DNA of 40,689 bases, taken from assembly GCA_913057785.1 (NCBI GenBank), contig CAJXPD010000068.1, positions 1 through 40,689 of the forward strand. Reading direction: 5' to 3'. Of this stretch, positions 1 through 8,413 are shown in pieces. This DNA comes from an uncultured Lewinella sp. GTDB lineage: Bacteria; Bacteroidota; Bacteroidia; Chitinophagales; Saprospiraceae. The notes under the pieces were generated by a model. The model was not told where the DNA came from. It made no database searches and saw nothing but the letters and a program-made list of their open reading frames with translations. Position 1 is the first letter of the stretch, and each line of letters begins with the position of its first letter. Both the position numbers and the translations under genes were made by a program.

Positions 1-486
1 GAATTTCTTGCTCACGATACGGAGCACGAAAGCCCGAGTATGAGCACGGCAGCTTATATGCAAGAATGGGGGGTAGATATGGCTTACACCGATCCAGGGG
101 CGCTGGCAACCGCTAAGCCAGCACCGTCTCCTCGAGAGATCTATTTGCTCAAGCGTTCTGGCGGAAAGCATGGTAAAGACCTTGGAAAAACAACCGGTTG
201 GATTCACCGTGCAAGCCTGAAGATGAAAGGCGTGAAACATTTGGCTAATGTCACTTATGAGAAGGTAGATGATCAAGGATTGCACATTAGCGTTGCGGGC
301 GAATATCAGGTGTTGCCAGTAGAGCATGTAGTCATCTGCGCTGGGCAAGAGCCTTTGCGAGACCTGCATGACGCTTTAGAAGCTCAGGGCCAAAAGGTAC
401 ATTTGATCGGCGGCGCAGATGTAGCAGCTCAACTCGACGCTAAACGAGCGATCAAACAGGCGAGTTATTTGGCGGCGGAATTATAG
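1..486 (+). CDS. fadH: 2,4-dienoyl-CoA reductase (NADPH), C-terminal part
   Basis: Reading frame 1 is open from the first base, so the 5' end lies outside the window and the ATG at 40 is internal. The translation matches the C-terminal NAD(P)H/FAD-binding part of FadH, the Fe-S flavoenzyme that removes double bonds at even positions during beta-oxidation of unsaturated fatty acids. The diagnostic stretches are LGKTTGWIHR, VVICAGQEP and HLIGGADVAAQLDAKRAI, which line up with the E. coli enzyme from my memory of its sequence (VVICAGQEP, HLIGGCDVAMELDARRAI). The old yellow enzyme barrel and the Fe-S cysteines would be upstream and cannot be checked. A short NTF2-like gene follows 20 bp downstream and is probably cotranscribed. 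A related oxidoreductase of the same family is possible but less likely. Confidence 0.85.
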   Translation, partial: EFLAHDTEHESPSMSTAAYMQEWGVDMAYTDPGALATAKPAPSPREIYLLKRSGGKHGKDLGKTTGWIHRASLKMKGVKHLANVTYEKVDDQGLHISVAGEYQVLPVEHVVICAGQEPLRDLHDALEAQGQKVHLIGGADVAAQLDAKRAIKQASYLAAEL

Positions 487-506
487 GAACAAAGCAAAAC
501 ATCATC

Positions 507-893
507 ATGACAGTAATAGAGAAATGGCATCATATGATGACCACCCGTAGCTTCGAAGAATTGGATGAACTCCTAGCGGAGGATGCCATCATGTATTCCC
601 CGGTGGTATTTACGCCTCAAAGGGGGAAGTACATCACTAAGATGTACTTAGCTGCAGCAGGTCATGTTATTGGCAATGAACATTTCAAGTATGTGAAAGA
701 AATAGTTGGTGAGCGAAGCGCTTGTCTTGAGTTTGAAACGGAAATTGAGGGCAAATACGTCAATGGAGTAGATCTCATCACCTGGAATGAGGATCAACAA
801 ATCACCGAATTTAAAGTGATGATCCGTCCCTTACAAGCCGTCAATGTCGTTTGGGAGGAGATGGGTAAGCTACTTGAAAAAATGAAGTCCTAG
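507..893 (+). CDS. NTF2-like / SnoaL-like small protein
   Basis: This is a 128-residue soluble protein without signal peptide or membrane segments. The N-terminal helix pattern (IEKWHHMMTTRSFEELDELLAED, then MYSPVVFTP), the later FETEIEGKYVNGVDLITWNEDQQITEFKVMIRP strand pair and the length are typical of the NTF2-like/SnoaL cone fold. Members of this fold are polyketide cyclases, isomerases, ketosteroid-like enzymes or ligand-binding proteins, and the sequence alone does not decide among them. It starts 20 bp after the fadH stop on the same strand, which suggests an operon and perhaps a link to acyl-CoA or lipid metabolism (inference). No strong ribosome-binding site precedes the ATG, as is usual in Bacteroidota. 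Confidence 0.7.
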   Translation: MTVIEKWHHMMTTRSFEELDELLAEDAIMYSPVVFTPQRGKYITKMYLAAAGHVIGNEHFKYVKEIVGERSACLEFETEIEGKYVNGVDLITWNEDQQITEFKVMIRPLQAVNVVWEEMGKLLEKMKS

Positions 894-925
894 CGATACT
901 GAGCTATCGATCATGAAATAAAAAC

Positions 926-955
926 GGGGCAGCCAAATATGAGTTTGGCTGCCCC
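926..955 (-). terminator. Rho-independent terminator hairpin
   Basis: A perfect 12-bp stem (GGGGCAGCCAAA with TTTGGCTGCCCC) has a 6-nt loop. On the minus strand it is followed by GTTTTTA, so it best serves the flavin reductase gene, whose stop is about 170 bp upstream. On the plus strand it lies 33 bp after the NTF2-like stop and may stop that transcript too. The rest of 894-1123 holds nothing I can call a gene. Confidence 0.75.
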
Positions 956-1123
956 TAATACGTTCATGAGGATAAAATCACTCAAAAGCGGTTGTGTAAC
1001 ATGTATACTTAAAACGGATTCGGTTATAATGCATCTTCAGCTTTTGGGTTGACCCATAATCCATACATGCTCATCCGTTTCGAATGAAATATCCAGCCTT
1101 ATTTAGTGTTGTCTTTTGGTCTG

Positions 1124-1609
1124 CTAAACTTCCAGAATATTCTGGTATTTGCCTGTGAAGTGAAGTAGTGGGCTATCGGCAAATTGATAATCTAAATCCC
1201 TCACCTTACCGATCAGGATATAGTGGTTCCCACCATCTTGAATACTGCGTAATTTGCAGTCTAGCCAGGCTAATGGCTGGCTAAAGATTGGAGATTTAGT
1301 ATTAGCTTCTACATTGATCTCTTGCCCAAAACGCTCTGCAATGGAAGCATGACTTCCATTTGCTTCCCCAATTTTCATGGGTAGGACATTGATCGCAAAG
1401 AACTTATTCTCTCTTAAGTGATCTACAGTGGACGATGTCTTTGGTAGGCAAAACAAAATTAACGGAGGTTCGTTAGAAACTGCCGTGAATGAGTGGATGT
1501 GCTGCGCAAAAATTTGTCCATCTACTTGGGTGGTAACGACGGAGAGGCCGGTTGCAAATTGCCCCATAACCTGACTGAGTCGCTTAATTTTCAATTTGGA
1601 AACAGTCAT
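1124..1609 (-). CDS. flavin reductase-like domain protein
   Basis: The 161-residue product fits the flavin reductase-like FMN-binding fold. Near the N terminus it shows FATGLSVVTTQVDGQ, then HSFTAVSNEPPLILFCLP, and later FFAINVLP; these are the conserved core strands of HpaC-type NAD(P)H:flavin oxidoreductases. Such proteins bind FMN or FAD and often feed reduced flavin to a monooxygenase partner. The usual glycine after the first hairpin (GMTxNSF) is replaced by FAQHIHSF, so activity is uncertain. No partner monooxygenase is next to it. It appears to be monocistronic, with its own terminator hairpin downstream and an AT-rich stretch of 265 bp upstream (1610-1874) that carries its presumed promoter. 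Confidence 0.75.
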   Translation of the reverse strand: MTVSKLKIKRLSQVMGQFATGLSVVTTQVDGQIFAQHIHSFTAVSNEPPLILFCLPKTSSTVDHLRENKFFAINVLPMKIGEANGSHASIAERFGQEINVEANTKSPIFSQPLAWLDCKLRSIQDGGNHYILIGKVRDLDYQFADSPLLHFTGKYQNILEV

Positions 1610-1812
1610 TCTAATTCTTTTTGGGTACTATTTTCATGGGAATTCATAATGGAATACGAATCTGAAAAATCATTGTTTCAAAAAATACTCAAAATGCTAA
1701 ATAAATTTTGGTGAAAATTGTTCATCAGCATATATAAATTGTTGAAAAGATCATATAACAGTTAGTTCACTTATGATCTTCCGGCAGACATTTTATAGCA
1801 TTAGAAAATGAA

Positions 1813-1846
1813 AAGCCGAACCTCCATGATTCGGGAGATTCGGCTT
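1813..1846 (-). terminator. Rho-independent terminator hairpin
   Basis: AAGCCGAA pairs with TTCGGCTT, and after one C/A mismatch CTCC pairs with GGAG, around an 8-nt loop. On the minus strand a TTTTCATTTT run follows. It lies about 30 bp past the stop of the membrane-anchored hypothetical gene and ends the presumed ubiB/tspO run. Confidence 0.7.
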
Positions 1847-1874
1847 ATATGCTGTTCTAATACTAGTTTCAGGT

Positions 1875-2633
1875 TTATTGTGCCTTTAGCCCTGGGAAAG
1901 GGTCTTCACTCAAACCAATGGCTGCCAGATCCATTCCCCCTTTAATATTGGCCAGCTGCAAAGTGAATAGCTTGCTGACGTGAGTGGATGAAACCATGGC
2001 GCCAGTTGAAAGTGGATTCCAATCGTCCCAGGTAAAGCTCAAACCGCCGAATGGAATGATGCTGACCCACATTTTCCACTCTTTCGGACGATTATTTTCA
2101 TCCAATATCCATAGATAGCTGTCTCCGGGAGTGACACCTCCTGATTTATAGGATACCTTGAGCGCCTTCGCTCCGTCCTCCAAAGTCACAACGCTTCTTT
2201 CCACCCCTGGATCAAAGGCTTTTACTACCGGATTTAACCAAAAGCTGTCGTTACAGAAGAATGCCCAGGCCTCCTGGATCATTTGATCCTTTGTTTCGCC
2301 TTCAACGGCTTGTCCATCGACAAAAGCCAAACCTGTGACGGACTTGGTATGCAGCAATACTTTCTTGTTTTCATCCCAGCTAACGCTGACGAAATTGCGG
2401 TCTTTGTCCCAGATGAAATCGTGTTCGCCGCGACCTTGGAAGGTCCAACTGACATAAGTCGTAGAGTCCCAAGCCATTTTGTTTACAGCAGCTTCCATGG
2501 CTTTAGCCAATTCTTCCGCTGCTGCCCCTGTTTCTCCAGCAGGTTCCTTTTCATTGAGGCTGAAGAATAGTATACCGATACCTAAAACGACGATACCGAC
2601 TAGTACCCCTAATATCTTTAGTATTTTTTTCAT
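1875..2633 (-). CDS. hypothetical membrane-anchored protein
   Basis: The 252-residue product starts with MKK and a hydrophobic helix at about residues 6-26, an uncleaved signal anchor or signal peptide with no clear lipobox. An Ala/Glu-rich helix follows (about 33-52), then a Trp-rich exported domain with WTFQGRGEHDFIWDKDRN, AWAFFCNDSFWLNP and SFTWDDWNPL. I do not recognise the domain. The alternating Trp/Asp beta-strand pattern suggests an extracytoplasmic beta-rich fold. Its start codon overlaps the stop of the TspO-like gene by four bases (ATGA), so the two are very likely translationally coupled. A terminator hairpin follows its stop. Confidence 0.6.
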   Translation of the reverse strand: MKKILKILGVLVGIVVLGIGILFFSLNEKEPAGETGAAAEELAKAMEAAVNKMAWDSTTYVSWTFQGRGEHDFIWDKDRNFVSVSWDENKKVLLHTKSVTGLAFVDGQAVEGETKDQMIQEAWAFFCNDSFWLNPVVKAFDPGVERSVVTLEDGAKALKVSYKSGGVTPGDSYLWILDENNRPKEWKMWVSIIPFGGLSFTWDDWNPLSTGAMVSSTHVSKLFTLQLANIKGGMDLAAIGLSEDPFPGLKAQ

Positions 2634-3421
2634 GCTACTCGTTGTGGTCTAATGATGAAAAATCGCAGAATCGCTAAGAGTAAAAATACACCTAAAACTC
2701 CATAAACTGTGCTAATGATTATGGATTCTTCTGGGACAGCAAAACCTTGCCTTTTTACGACGATAGCCCAAAAGGCCCAAACAATTACGAGAACGTAGGC
2801 AAGATCGCGTCTCAGCCACAAGACCAGCGATCCGAGTAGCCCGCCGATAATCAGCATGGTGACGGTCCAGCTGATTTCAGAAATCCCAAATCCATTCCAT
2901 TCCCAGGAGACCAAGAGAGCAGTTGCATTAGCGATAGTAGCAACGCTGATCCAGCCTAGATAGACACTGAAAGGGAGCTTGATCCAAAAGGGGATAGAAA
3001 CGGATTCAGGTGCCAACCTGAGTCGTTCGTAAATAAATATCAAGGACACTAGGATCCCGATCATGATCAGCAGACTTAGGGCTGTCCATAGGTAATGCCA
3101 GGCAAGAATCCAGCTGCCATTTGCCAAGCAAGAAATGACAAACCACCATCCGATGGTTTGTACATAGGCAGGCCCTTCCTTGCTTTTGCTGAATAGATTG
3201 CGACTTTGCAGAATGATGAAAACGAGCAACAGGCTGTAAATCAAGCTCCAAATGGAGAAGGCGTATCCCGCTGGTACGAAAAGATTGGGATAGTAATCTG
3301 ATATTTCTCCGGTGGAACGACCACCTATTGGCAAGGTAACGGCCAGCGTATTTAAGGTGATCGTGAAGATAAAACCAAGTATATTGGCAATCTGTAAAGT
3401 GGTGGTTTTGTTTGTATTCAT
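2630..3421 (-). CDS. TspO/MBR-related tryptophan-rich membrane protein (long form)
   Basis: The 263-residue protein is almost entirely hydrophobic, with about seven to eight predicted helices. The second helix region LFVPAGYAFSIWSLIYSLL resembles the TspO signature in which a PPGWVF-type turn leads into IWTILY. WWFVISCLANGSWILAW and the later LGWISVATIANATALLVSW also fit this family, in which long versions of about 260 aa are common and tend to be annotated as tryptophan-rich sensory proteins. Classical TspO binds porphyrins and sterols and has about 160 residues with five helices, so function should not be transferred. It is coupled to the downstream hypothetical (ATGA overlap) and follows the ABC1-kinase gene after a 73-bp gap, so all three may be one operon. 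Confidence 0.65.
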   Translation of the reverse strand: MNTNKTTTLQIANILGFIFTITLNTLAVTLPIGGRSTGEISDYYPNLFVPAGYAFSIWSLIYSLLLVFIILQSRNLFSKSKEGPAYVQTIGWWFVISCLANGSWILAWHYLWTALSLLIMIGILVSLIFIYERLRLAPESVSIPFWIKLPFSVYLGWISVATIANATALLVSWEWNGFGISEISWTVTMLIIGGLLGSLVLWLRRDLAYVLVIVWAFWAIVVKRQGFAVPEESIIISTVYGVLGVFLLLAILRFFIIRPQRVA

Positions 3422-3494
3422 GGAGAATAAACAGCTTCCTCCGACTTATGTTCTCCGATTGCCGTAGGTTGGGGAGAAATGTATTCCTGTCTAG

Positions 3495-5186
3495 CTACAC
3501 CTCTAATTCCAATTTTTTTCTGATCTTTTTGGCCCGCATAAAGCTTCTGATCAACAAAAGGCCTAGTAGAGCAGCCAAACCCCAACCCCAGCGTGTGTAA
3601 ACCTGATAAGCCGAATCTTGGAAAAGATAGGTGAAGGTCAGCGCGGCAATCCCAAGAATCGTAAAGATGAACTGCTGACCTAGTGCATACAATAACTGCG
3701 TTCGCTGAATACTCCCAATAGATTTAACTTCTAATTCGCCCCGCTGTACTCGGTCCAGGGTCTTGCGGACATCGGCAGGCAGGGAAATTACATTGGCCAC
3801 GGTTTTCTGCAAAAGCTCTCGAATGAACTTTACCAAGTCCCCCCGTTCCCCTAGTACGAACTCCTGGAAATAGGGTCGAATGACTTCGATCGGATTCATA
3901 TGGGCGTCAAGGGTGTTGCAGATGCCTAAGAGCAGCGTTACCATGCGATTCAACAGGACGTAGTCTTTGGGAATTTGCATGGTATTGGCAATGCCCTTTA
4001 TGCCTAGCTCCTGCGTCAGATTAAATAGGCTCGTCTCAAATGGGTTGACTTTAATATCCTGGAAACTTAGTCCGTCAAACTGAACTTCATTCTGCAGGAA
4101 GTTTCGGAAGGCATCGATAACTTTTTCCGCTATTTTCGTGGCTTCTCTTTCATCAGCTAAGATTTCCATTAGCTTCAGGGCGTCGATGATGCCATTGCTA
4201 TCGTTCTTGGCGGCCCCTTCGATCAACTTCAGCAGCCCTGTCCGCATATTGGGTTTTAAGGTAGCTACGGCGCCAAAATCGAGTAGGACCAAGGTTCCAT
4301 CTTTTTTTACTAGAATATTCCCTGGGTGAGGATCAGCATGATAGAAACCATCTTCGAATACCATCTGGCAGTAGGCGTGAACGAGGCGATTGGCAAGATC
4401 ACGCTTATCAATGTTCCATTCATCTATTTGCCCAATATTACTAATCTTGACGCCTGCGTGAAAGGTAGTGGTTAAAACCCGCTGCGAAGAAAAGTCTGGA
4501 TGGACCTGCGGAATAACAAATGCCTCTTCATCGGTCAGGTTAGCTTGGATGGCTTGCATCGAAAAGGCTTCCTTTCTAAAGTCCAATTCCTCTTCGATCA
4601 TCTTTTTAACCTGCGTATAGGCATATTCAATGCCTTTTATCTCAAAGAACCAAGCTACTAAACCAGTGAGTCTTTCGATGACCGTCAAATCAACCTGCGC
4701 AATGGTTTCGATATGAGCATGTTGCACCTTTACAACTACTTCGGTTCCATCTCGCAGGCGAGCCCGATGAGCCTGACCGATAGAAGCTGCAGCGATTGGT
4801 GTTTCGGTGAAATCAGCAAATAGTTCGCTAGGGTCCTTACCCAGTTCAGATTGAATTCTTTTTTGTATTTCCGGGTAGGGGCGGGCGGGAATTTGATCTT
4901 GTAACTCCTCTAAAGGGGCTTGGAAGGCTTCGGGAAGGAAATTGGTTAGGATGGATAGTAATTGGCCTACTTTGATAAAAAGTCCTTGAAGTTCTAGGAT
5001 GGCTTCTTTTACCCGTTGGGCATTGCGTAGATGCAAGGCTAGAATTCTCTTTTCATAGTACTTCTTTCCCCGAATCTTACGAGCAAGGTACAGCCGTAGA
5101 TAGCTGAACATAACCACGAAGGCCGTCCAATAGGCCTTTCGGATACGCCAACTGGCAGAATAGGTTCGGGGGTTGGATGGGTTCAT
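3495..5186 (-). CDS. ABC1/UbiB (AarF) family atypical kinase
   Basis: From the ATG at 5186 the protein has 563 residues. The reading frame stays open to a GTG at 5231, but the ATG fits the family N terminus better. The hallmarks of the UbiB/ADCK protein-kinase-like family are present: the KxGQ motif (K72-VGQ75) in the N-terminal extension, the Ala-rich loop AAASIGQAH (132-140) replacing the glycine-rich loop, VVKVQ with Lys153, EELDFRKE (199-206), HADPHPGN (283-290) and DFG (303-305). Two hydrophobic helices end the protein (about 500-550), as expected for membrane-peripheral members that support isoprenoid quinone synthesis or lipid homeostasis. No ubiquinone or menaquinone genes are adjacent, so the substrate is open. 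It is probably the first gene of a run with the TspO-like gene. Confidence 0.85.
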   Translation of the reverse strand: MNPSNPRTYSASWRIRKAYWTAFVVMFSYLRLYLARKIRGKKYYEKRILALHLRNAQRVKEAILELQGLFIKVGQLLSILTNFLPEAFQAPLEELQDQIPARPYPEIQKRIQSELGKDPSELFADFTETPIAAASIGQAHRARLRDGTEVVVKVQHAHIETIAQVDLTVIERLTGLVAWFFEIKGIEYAYTQVKKMIEEELDFRKEAFSMQAIQANLTDEEAFVIPQVHPDFSSQRVLTTTFHAGVKISNIGQIDEWNIDKRDLANRLVHAYCQMVFEDGFYHADPHPGNILVKKDGTLVLLDFGAVATLKPNMRTGLLKLIEGAAKNDSNGIIDALKLMEILADEREATKIAEKVIDAFRNFLQNEVQFDGLSFQDIKVNPFETSLFNLTQELGIKGIANTMQIPKDYVLLNRMVTLLLGICNTLDAHMNPIEVIRPYFQEFVLGERGDLVKFIRELLQKTVANVISLPADVRKTLDRVQRGELEVKSIGSIQRTQLLYALGQQFIFTILGIAALTFTYLFQDSAYQVYTRWGWGLAALLGLLLIRSFMRAKKIRKKLELEV

Positions 5187-5501
5187 ATGTGGATGCGCTT
5201 GTTTTGCAAACGCAAATATAGGGTATATCACAATGCAGCGTATGACAAACCTTCAACTCCCTTTTAGCCGGATTGCACTAGGATTTCGCGGAAAAAGACA
5301 AAGATATTCATCAATTAAGGTCGATATTTGTCGCATTATCCAACTGTTTCTCTCACAATTTTTGTGTTTTAGCGTCACCCTCTTAGCTAAAACGCTGCCT
5401 GTCTAGCCAGCAGGACAGGCCTGTCTGGCCAGCAGGACAGGCCCGTCTGGCCAACAGGACAGAACCACAAAATTTGCCGGAGAACGAACCAACTTTACGA
5501 C
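5187..5501. other. intergenic region with tandem repeats
   Basis: This 315-bp gap lies between the divergent ubiB-like and dehydratase genes and must hold both promoters. I see no open reading frame with coding character, no tRNA and no strong TAnnTTTG box. Its only clear structure is the 22-bp tandem repeat near the dehydratase start, listed separately. Confidence 0.6.
5399..5464. repeat. three tandem 22-bp repeats with internal dyad symmetry
   Basis: Three adjacent copies start at 5399, 5421 and 5443. The unit is CTGTCTGGCCAGCAGGACAG plus two bases. Copies 1 and 2 differ at one base; copy 3 has drifted at a few. Each unit contains CCTGTC/GACAGG arms, so the array can fold into alternative hairpins on either strand. 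It ends about 40 bp upstream of the dehydratase start codon. GC-rich dyad repeats of this look are common in Bacteroidota intergenic regions, as I recall. It is too short and too regular to be a CRISPR array because there are no spacers. Confidence 0.85.
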
Positions 5502-7211
5502 ATGAAAAAGCTTCGAAGCCAAGATTGGTTTGGCAAAACTGGAAAAGATGGGTTCATTTATAGAGCCTGGATGAAGAACCAAGGGATTCCCGATGATGAG
5601 TTCAGGGGGAAGCCGGTGATTGGAATTTGTAATACCTGGTCCGAATTTACACCCTGTAATGCCCACTTTCGGGAATTGGCGGAATCGGTTAAAAAAGGTG
5701 TGCTGGAGGCAGGTGGCTTTCCGGTGGAGTTTCCCGTTATGTCCTTGGGGGAGACCTTGATCAAACCCACGGCGATGTTGTTTCGGAATTTGATGAGTAT
5801 GGATGTAGAAGAATCCATTAGAGCCAATCCGATGGATGGAGTAGTGCTGCTGGCCGGCTGTGATAAGACAACGCCTGCTACCGTGATGGGGGCCTGTAGT
5901 GTAGATTTACCTTCTATTGTAGTCTCTGGTGGTCCCATGTTGACGGGACATTATCGAGGAAAACCAATTGCTACCTCTGATATTTGGCGATATAAGGATG
6001 CCGTGCGTGCGGGGGAGATGCAGCAAGAAGATTTTCGATCCGTGGAGGAGTGTATGTGTCGTAGTCAAGGGCATTGTGCTGTGATGGGGACAGCTTCTAC
6101 TATGGCTTGTATGGTGGAGTCTTTGGGCCTTTCTTTACCTAGTAATGCAGCCATTCCAGCGGCTGATTCCCGCCGAAAAGTAATGGCTCAATTGTCAGGC
6201 CGTCAGATTGTTGAGATGGTCAAGAATGACCGAAAGATGTCCGATGTATTGACTCGCGAAGCCTTTGAAAATGCGATCATTGTCAATGCCGCAATCGGTG
6301 GGTCTACCAATTTCGTAGTGCACCTGATGGCCATTGCCGGGCGGATTGGGATTGATTTATCGTTGGATGATTTTGATCAATTGGGCAGTCAGATCCCATT
6401 ACTGGCCAACCTACAGCCCTCAGGAGATCACTTTATGGAGGACTTCTATTACGCAGGAGGCTTGCCGGTGATCATTAAAGCCCTAGGAGAAAAATTACAT
6501 AATGTACTCACCGTGAATGGGCAAAACCTAGTCGATAATTGCACGGATGCAGAATGCTTCAATGCAGACGTCATCTCACCTACTTTAGAGGATGCTTTTC
6601 AACAGGCCTCCGGTATCGCTGTGGTCTATGGAAACTTGGCGGAAAACGGAGCGATCATTAAGCCGTCTGCGGCTACGGCCGAGCTGATGACCCATAAAGG
6701 TAAGGCTGTAGTGTTCGAAGACATCGAGGATTACAACGCTCGAATTAATCTGGAAGACCTGGAGGTAGACGAAACTTGTGTACTGGTATTAAAGAATGTG
6801 GGACCTAAGGGATATCCAGGCATGCCCGAGGTAGGCAATATGGGAATTCCTCCTAAGCTATTGAGGGCAGGAGTCAAGGACATGATTCGTATTTCTGATG
6901 GACGCATGAGTGGAACTGCCTTCGGGACTGTTTTTCTCCACGTCTCACCAGAATCTGCCGTGGGAGGAAATCTAGCCCTCGTTCAAGATGGAGATATGAT
7001 CGAAGTAGATGTGCCCAATCGCAAACTAAATCTATTGGTGGCTGATGAAGAACTGGCAGAACGCAGAAAATCTTGGTCAGCACCTGATCTTGGTTACGAT
7101 AGAGGATATGTTCATCTTTATATCCAAACTGTGGAACAATCCGATAAGGGAGCAGACTTGAACTTCTTGAAAGGAAAGTCGGGAAGTACTGTTACTCGAG
7201 ATTCTCATTAG
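5502..7211 (+). CDS. IlvD/Edd family sugar-acid dehydratase (arabonate/xylonate type)
   Basis: The 569-residue protein belongs to the Fe-S dehydratase family of IlvD and Edd. The three expected cluster cysteines are present: C43 (GICNTWSE), C120 (LAGCDKTTPA) and C192 (GHCAVMGTAST). The N-terminal RSQDWFG and the ECMCRSQGHC stretch are typical of the branch that dehydrates pentonates and related aldonic acids (L-arabonate, D-xylonate, galactonate) to 2-keto-3-deoxy acids, rather than of the branched-chain amino acid enzyme. The C-terminal swivelling domain contains SDGRMSGTAFGTVFLHVSPE. No other sugar-acid genes are adjacent, so the substrate cannot be assigned and an ilvD-like role is not excluded. 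It converges on the AraC regulator gene with a 4-nt overlap of the stop codons. Confidence 0.85.
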   Translation: MKKLRSQDWFGKTGKDGFIYRAWMKNQGIPDDEFRGKPVIGICNTWSEFTPCNAHFRELAESVKKGVLEAGGFPVEFPVMSLGETLIKPTAMLFRNLMSMDVEESIRANPMDGVVLLAGCDKTTPATVMGACSVDLPSIVVSGGPMLTGHYRGKPIATSDIWRYKDAVRAGEMQQEDFRSVEECMCRSQGHCAVMGTASTMACMVESLGLSLPSNAAIPAADSRRKVMAQLSGRQIVEMVKNDRKMSDVLTREAFENAIIVNAAIGGSTNFVVHLMAIAGRIGIDLSLDDFDQLGSQIPLLANLQPSGDHFMEDFYYAGGLPVIIKALGEKLHNVLTVNGQNLVDNCTDAECFNADVISPTLEDAFQQASGIAVVYGNLAENGAIIKPSAATAELMTHKGKAVVFEDIEDYNARINLEDLEVDETCVLVLKNVGPKGYPGMPEVGNMGIPPKLLRAGVKDMIRISDGRMSGTAFGTVFLHVSPESAVGGNLALVQDGDMIEVDVPNRKLNLLVADEELAERRKSWSAPDLGYDRGYVHLYIQTVEQSDKGADLNFLKGKSGSTVTRDSH

Positions 7212-8224
7212 AGGCGTGCTACAGACTGCCGGAGGAATTTTCCCGGTGAGATTCCCTTCCACTGTTTGAATGCCCTTACAAAGGAACTGGCTTCTGAATA
7301 CCCCAGGAGATAGGCAACTTCTTCGATGGATTGCTGATTCTCCAGCAGGTGTTTGGAGGCCAGTTCCATCTTTATATCATTTACGAGTTGTCCAAACTGA
7401 GTGCCTTCCTCCTTTAAACGCCGCTGCAAGGTACGATGTCCCATTCCCAGCTTCTTAGCCACTTCCACGATCTTAGGGAAGCGATCTTCTTGGATCTGCT
7501 TTAGGATTAATTTCTTTACGGTATTTGTGAGGGAAGGTCCTGTGGGTAAGGCTGCAATGGATGAACGTGCATTTAATAGTAGGGTATTCAGCAGGTCTGG
7601 GCTTCCATTAACGGTAGGACGATGTAAAAGCCGACGGTGGAAGGTGATCGTTGCCCGTTTAGCTCGATATTCCACCCGACAATTGAATATCCGATAGTAT
7701 TCATTGATTTGACGGGGGCGAGGGTAGGGGAGTTGCACCAAGACGGGTAAGTGTCGTTGCTGGCTAAGCCGCTGCAGAGACTTGCAAGCACAAACTAAAG
7801 CCGTATCTAAATTATGCTGTACCGCTAGATTATTCTGTAAAGCCCAATCCGCCTTATACTCAAAGACAACCATGAACTGATCTTGGGATTCCTCGAGCCA
7901 GCAATCCATGGAATCACTGATCAGGCGGCTGAACTGGGCTGCAAAGGAAAAGGCCTCCCCAATAGTGTTGGCCCGATCCATGATATGGTCAACGGCTTCC
8001 GTAGCCTTAAGGTCAAAGTATTCTCCGAGGTGCAAGCCAAAATGTGGATTTTGACTTAGCGAAACGGCCTTCTCCAACAGTCCTGCGGTGAAGGAATAGG
8101 ATAAATGCCCTGACCCATCACTTTGTTCCAAGACGGCTCTTTCCTTATCAAATTCAAGTTCCATTACCCCCTGATCTACTGCAAAGTTGATAATGTCCTG
8201 CCCATAAAAGGAATTAAAATACAT
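7208..8224 (-). CDS. AraC-family regulator with Arabinose_bd-type N-terminal domain
   Basis: The 338-residue protein has an N-terminal ligand/dimerisation region (about 1-200) of the Arabinose_bd type found in the OruR/ArgR/MmsR-like branch. The sequence FTAGLLEKAVSLSQNPHFGLHLGEYFDLKATEAVDHIMDRANTIGEAF is characteristic. A double helix-turn-helix follows at about 235-335: PKIVEVAKKLGMGHRTLQRRLKEEG is the first HTH and SIEEVAYLLGYSEASSFVRAFKQW the second, ending with GISPGKFL. The 190-bp gap to the divergent membrane-protein gene carries a two-copy direct repeat that may be its operator. Regulators of this branch commonly control the divergent neighbour, so the membrane protein is the first candidate target. 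The convergent dehydratase is the second. Confidence 0.85.
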   Translation of the reverse strand: MYFNSFYGQDIINFAVDQGVMELEFDKERAVLEQSDGSGHLSYSFTAGLLEKAVSLSQNPHFGLHLGEYFDLKATEAVDHIMDRANTIGEAFSFAAQFSRLISDSMDCWLEESQDQFMVVFEYKADWALQNNLAVQHNLDTALVCACKSLQRLSQQRHLPVLVQLPYPRPRQINEYYRIFNCRVEYRAKRATITFHRRLLHRPTVNGSPDLLNTLLLNARSSIAALPTGPSLTNTVKKLILKQIQEDRFPKIVEVAKKLGMGHRTLQRRLKEEGTQFGQLVNDIKMELASKHLLENQQSIEEVAYLLGYSEASSFVRAFKQWKGISPGKFLRQSVARL

Positions 8225-8332
8225 AGGTGGCTTCTATTCGCTGACAATCTTTGTATTACTGCACTAGCCTTGTAATGAAAAAGCTTGCTAAGTTAGGTCG
8301 CTACCTTTCTCGCTACAGGCAAAGTAGAAGTA

Positions 8333-8364
8333 TTGTCGCAGTATGATGGTTTTGACGCAATATG
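8333..8364 (+). promoter_or_regulatory. candidate AraC operator: 13-bp direct repeat, 19-bp period
   Basis: TTGTCGCAGTATG at 8333-8345 and TTGACGCAATATG at 8352-8364 agree at 11 of 13 positions (consensus TTGWCGCARTATG) and are 19 bp apart on the same face of the helix. They sit between the divergent AraC gene and the four-helix membrane protein, 50 bp before the latter's start. AraC-family dimers bind two same-direction half sites spaced about two turns apart, so an operator is a reasonable inference. Confidence 0.5.
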
Positions 8365-8413
8365 TCAATTTTTTAACTCTGATGGCCGCTATCTTGACCT
8401 GAAAAAAGAAACC

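Noticed and set aside
1024..1074. Minus-strand 16-codon ORF between the flavin reductase stop and its terminator
   Set aside because: It is too short, has no supporting signal, and a different frame is equally open.
1651..1714. Short plus-strand ORF in the AT-rich gap upstream of the flavin reductase
   Set aside because: It lies in the probable promoter region of the minus-strand gene, is composed of AT-rich codons and has no paralogue or promoter box.
3412..3600. Plus-strand ORF between the TspO-like and UbiB-like genes
   Set aside because: It overlaps the end of the UbiB-like gene on the opposite strand and has no family features.
5399..5464. Possible CRISPR array
   Set aside because: Units are directly adjacent with no unique spacers, and no cas genes are present.
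5403..5666. Minus-strand ORF of 87 codons across the 22-bp repeats
   Set aside because: It opposes the start of the dehydratase gene and its C-terminal part is simply a translation of the tandem repeats; no domain is visible.
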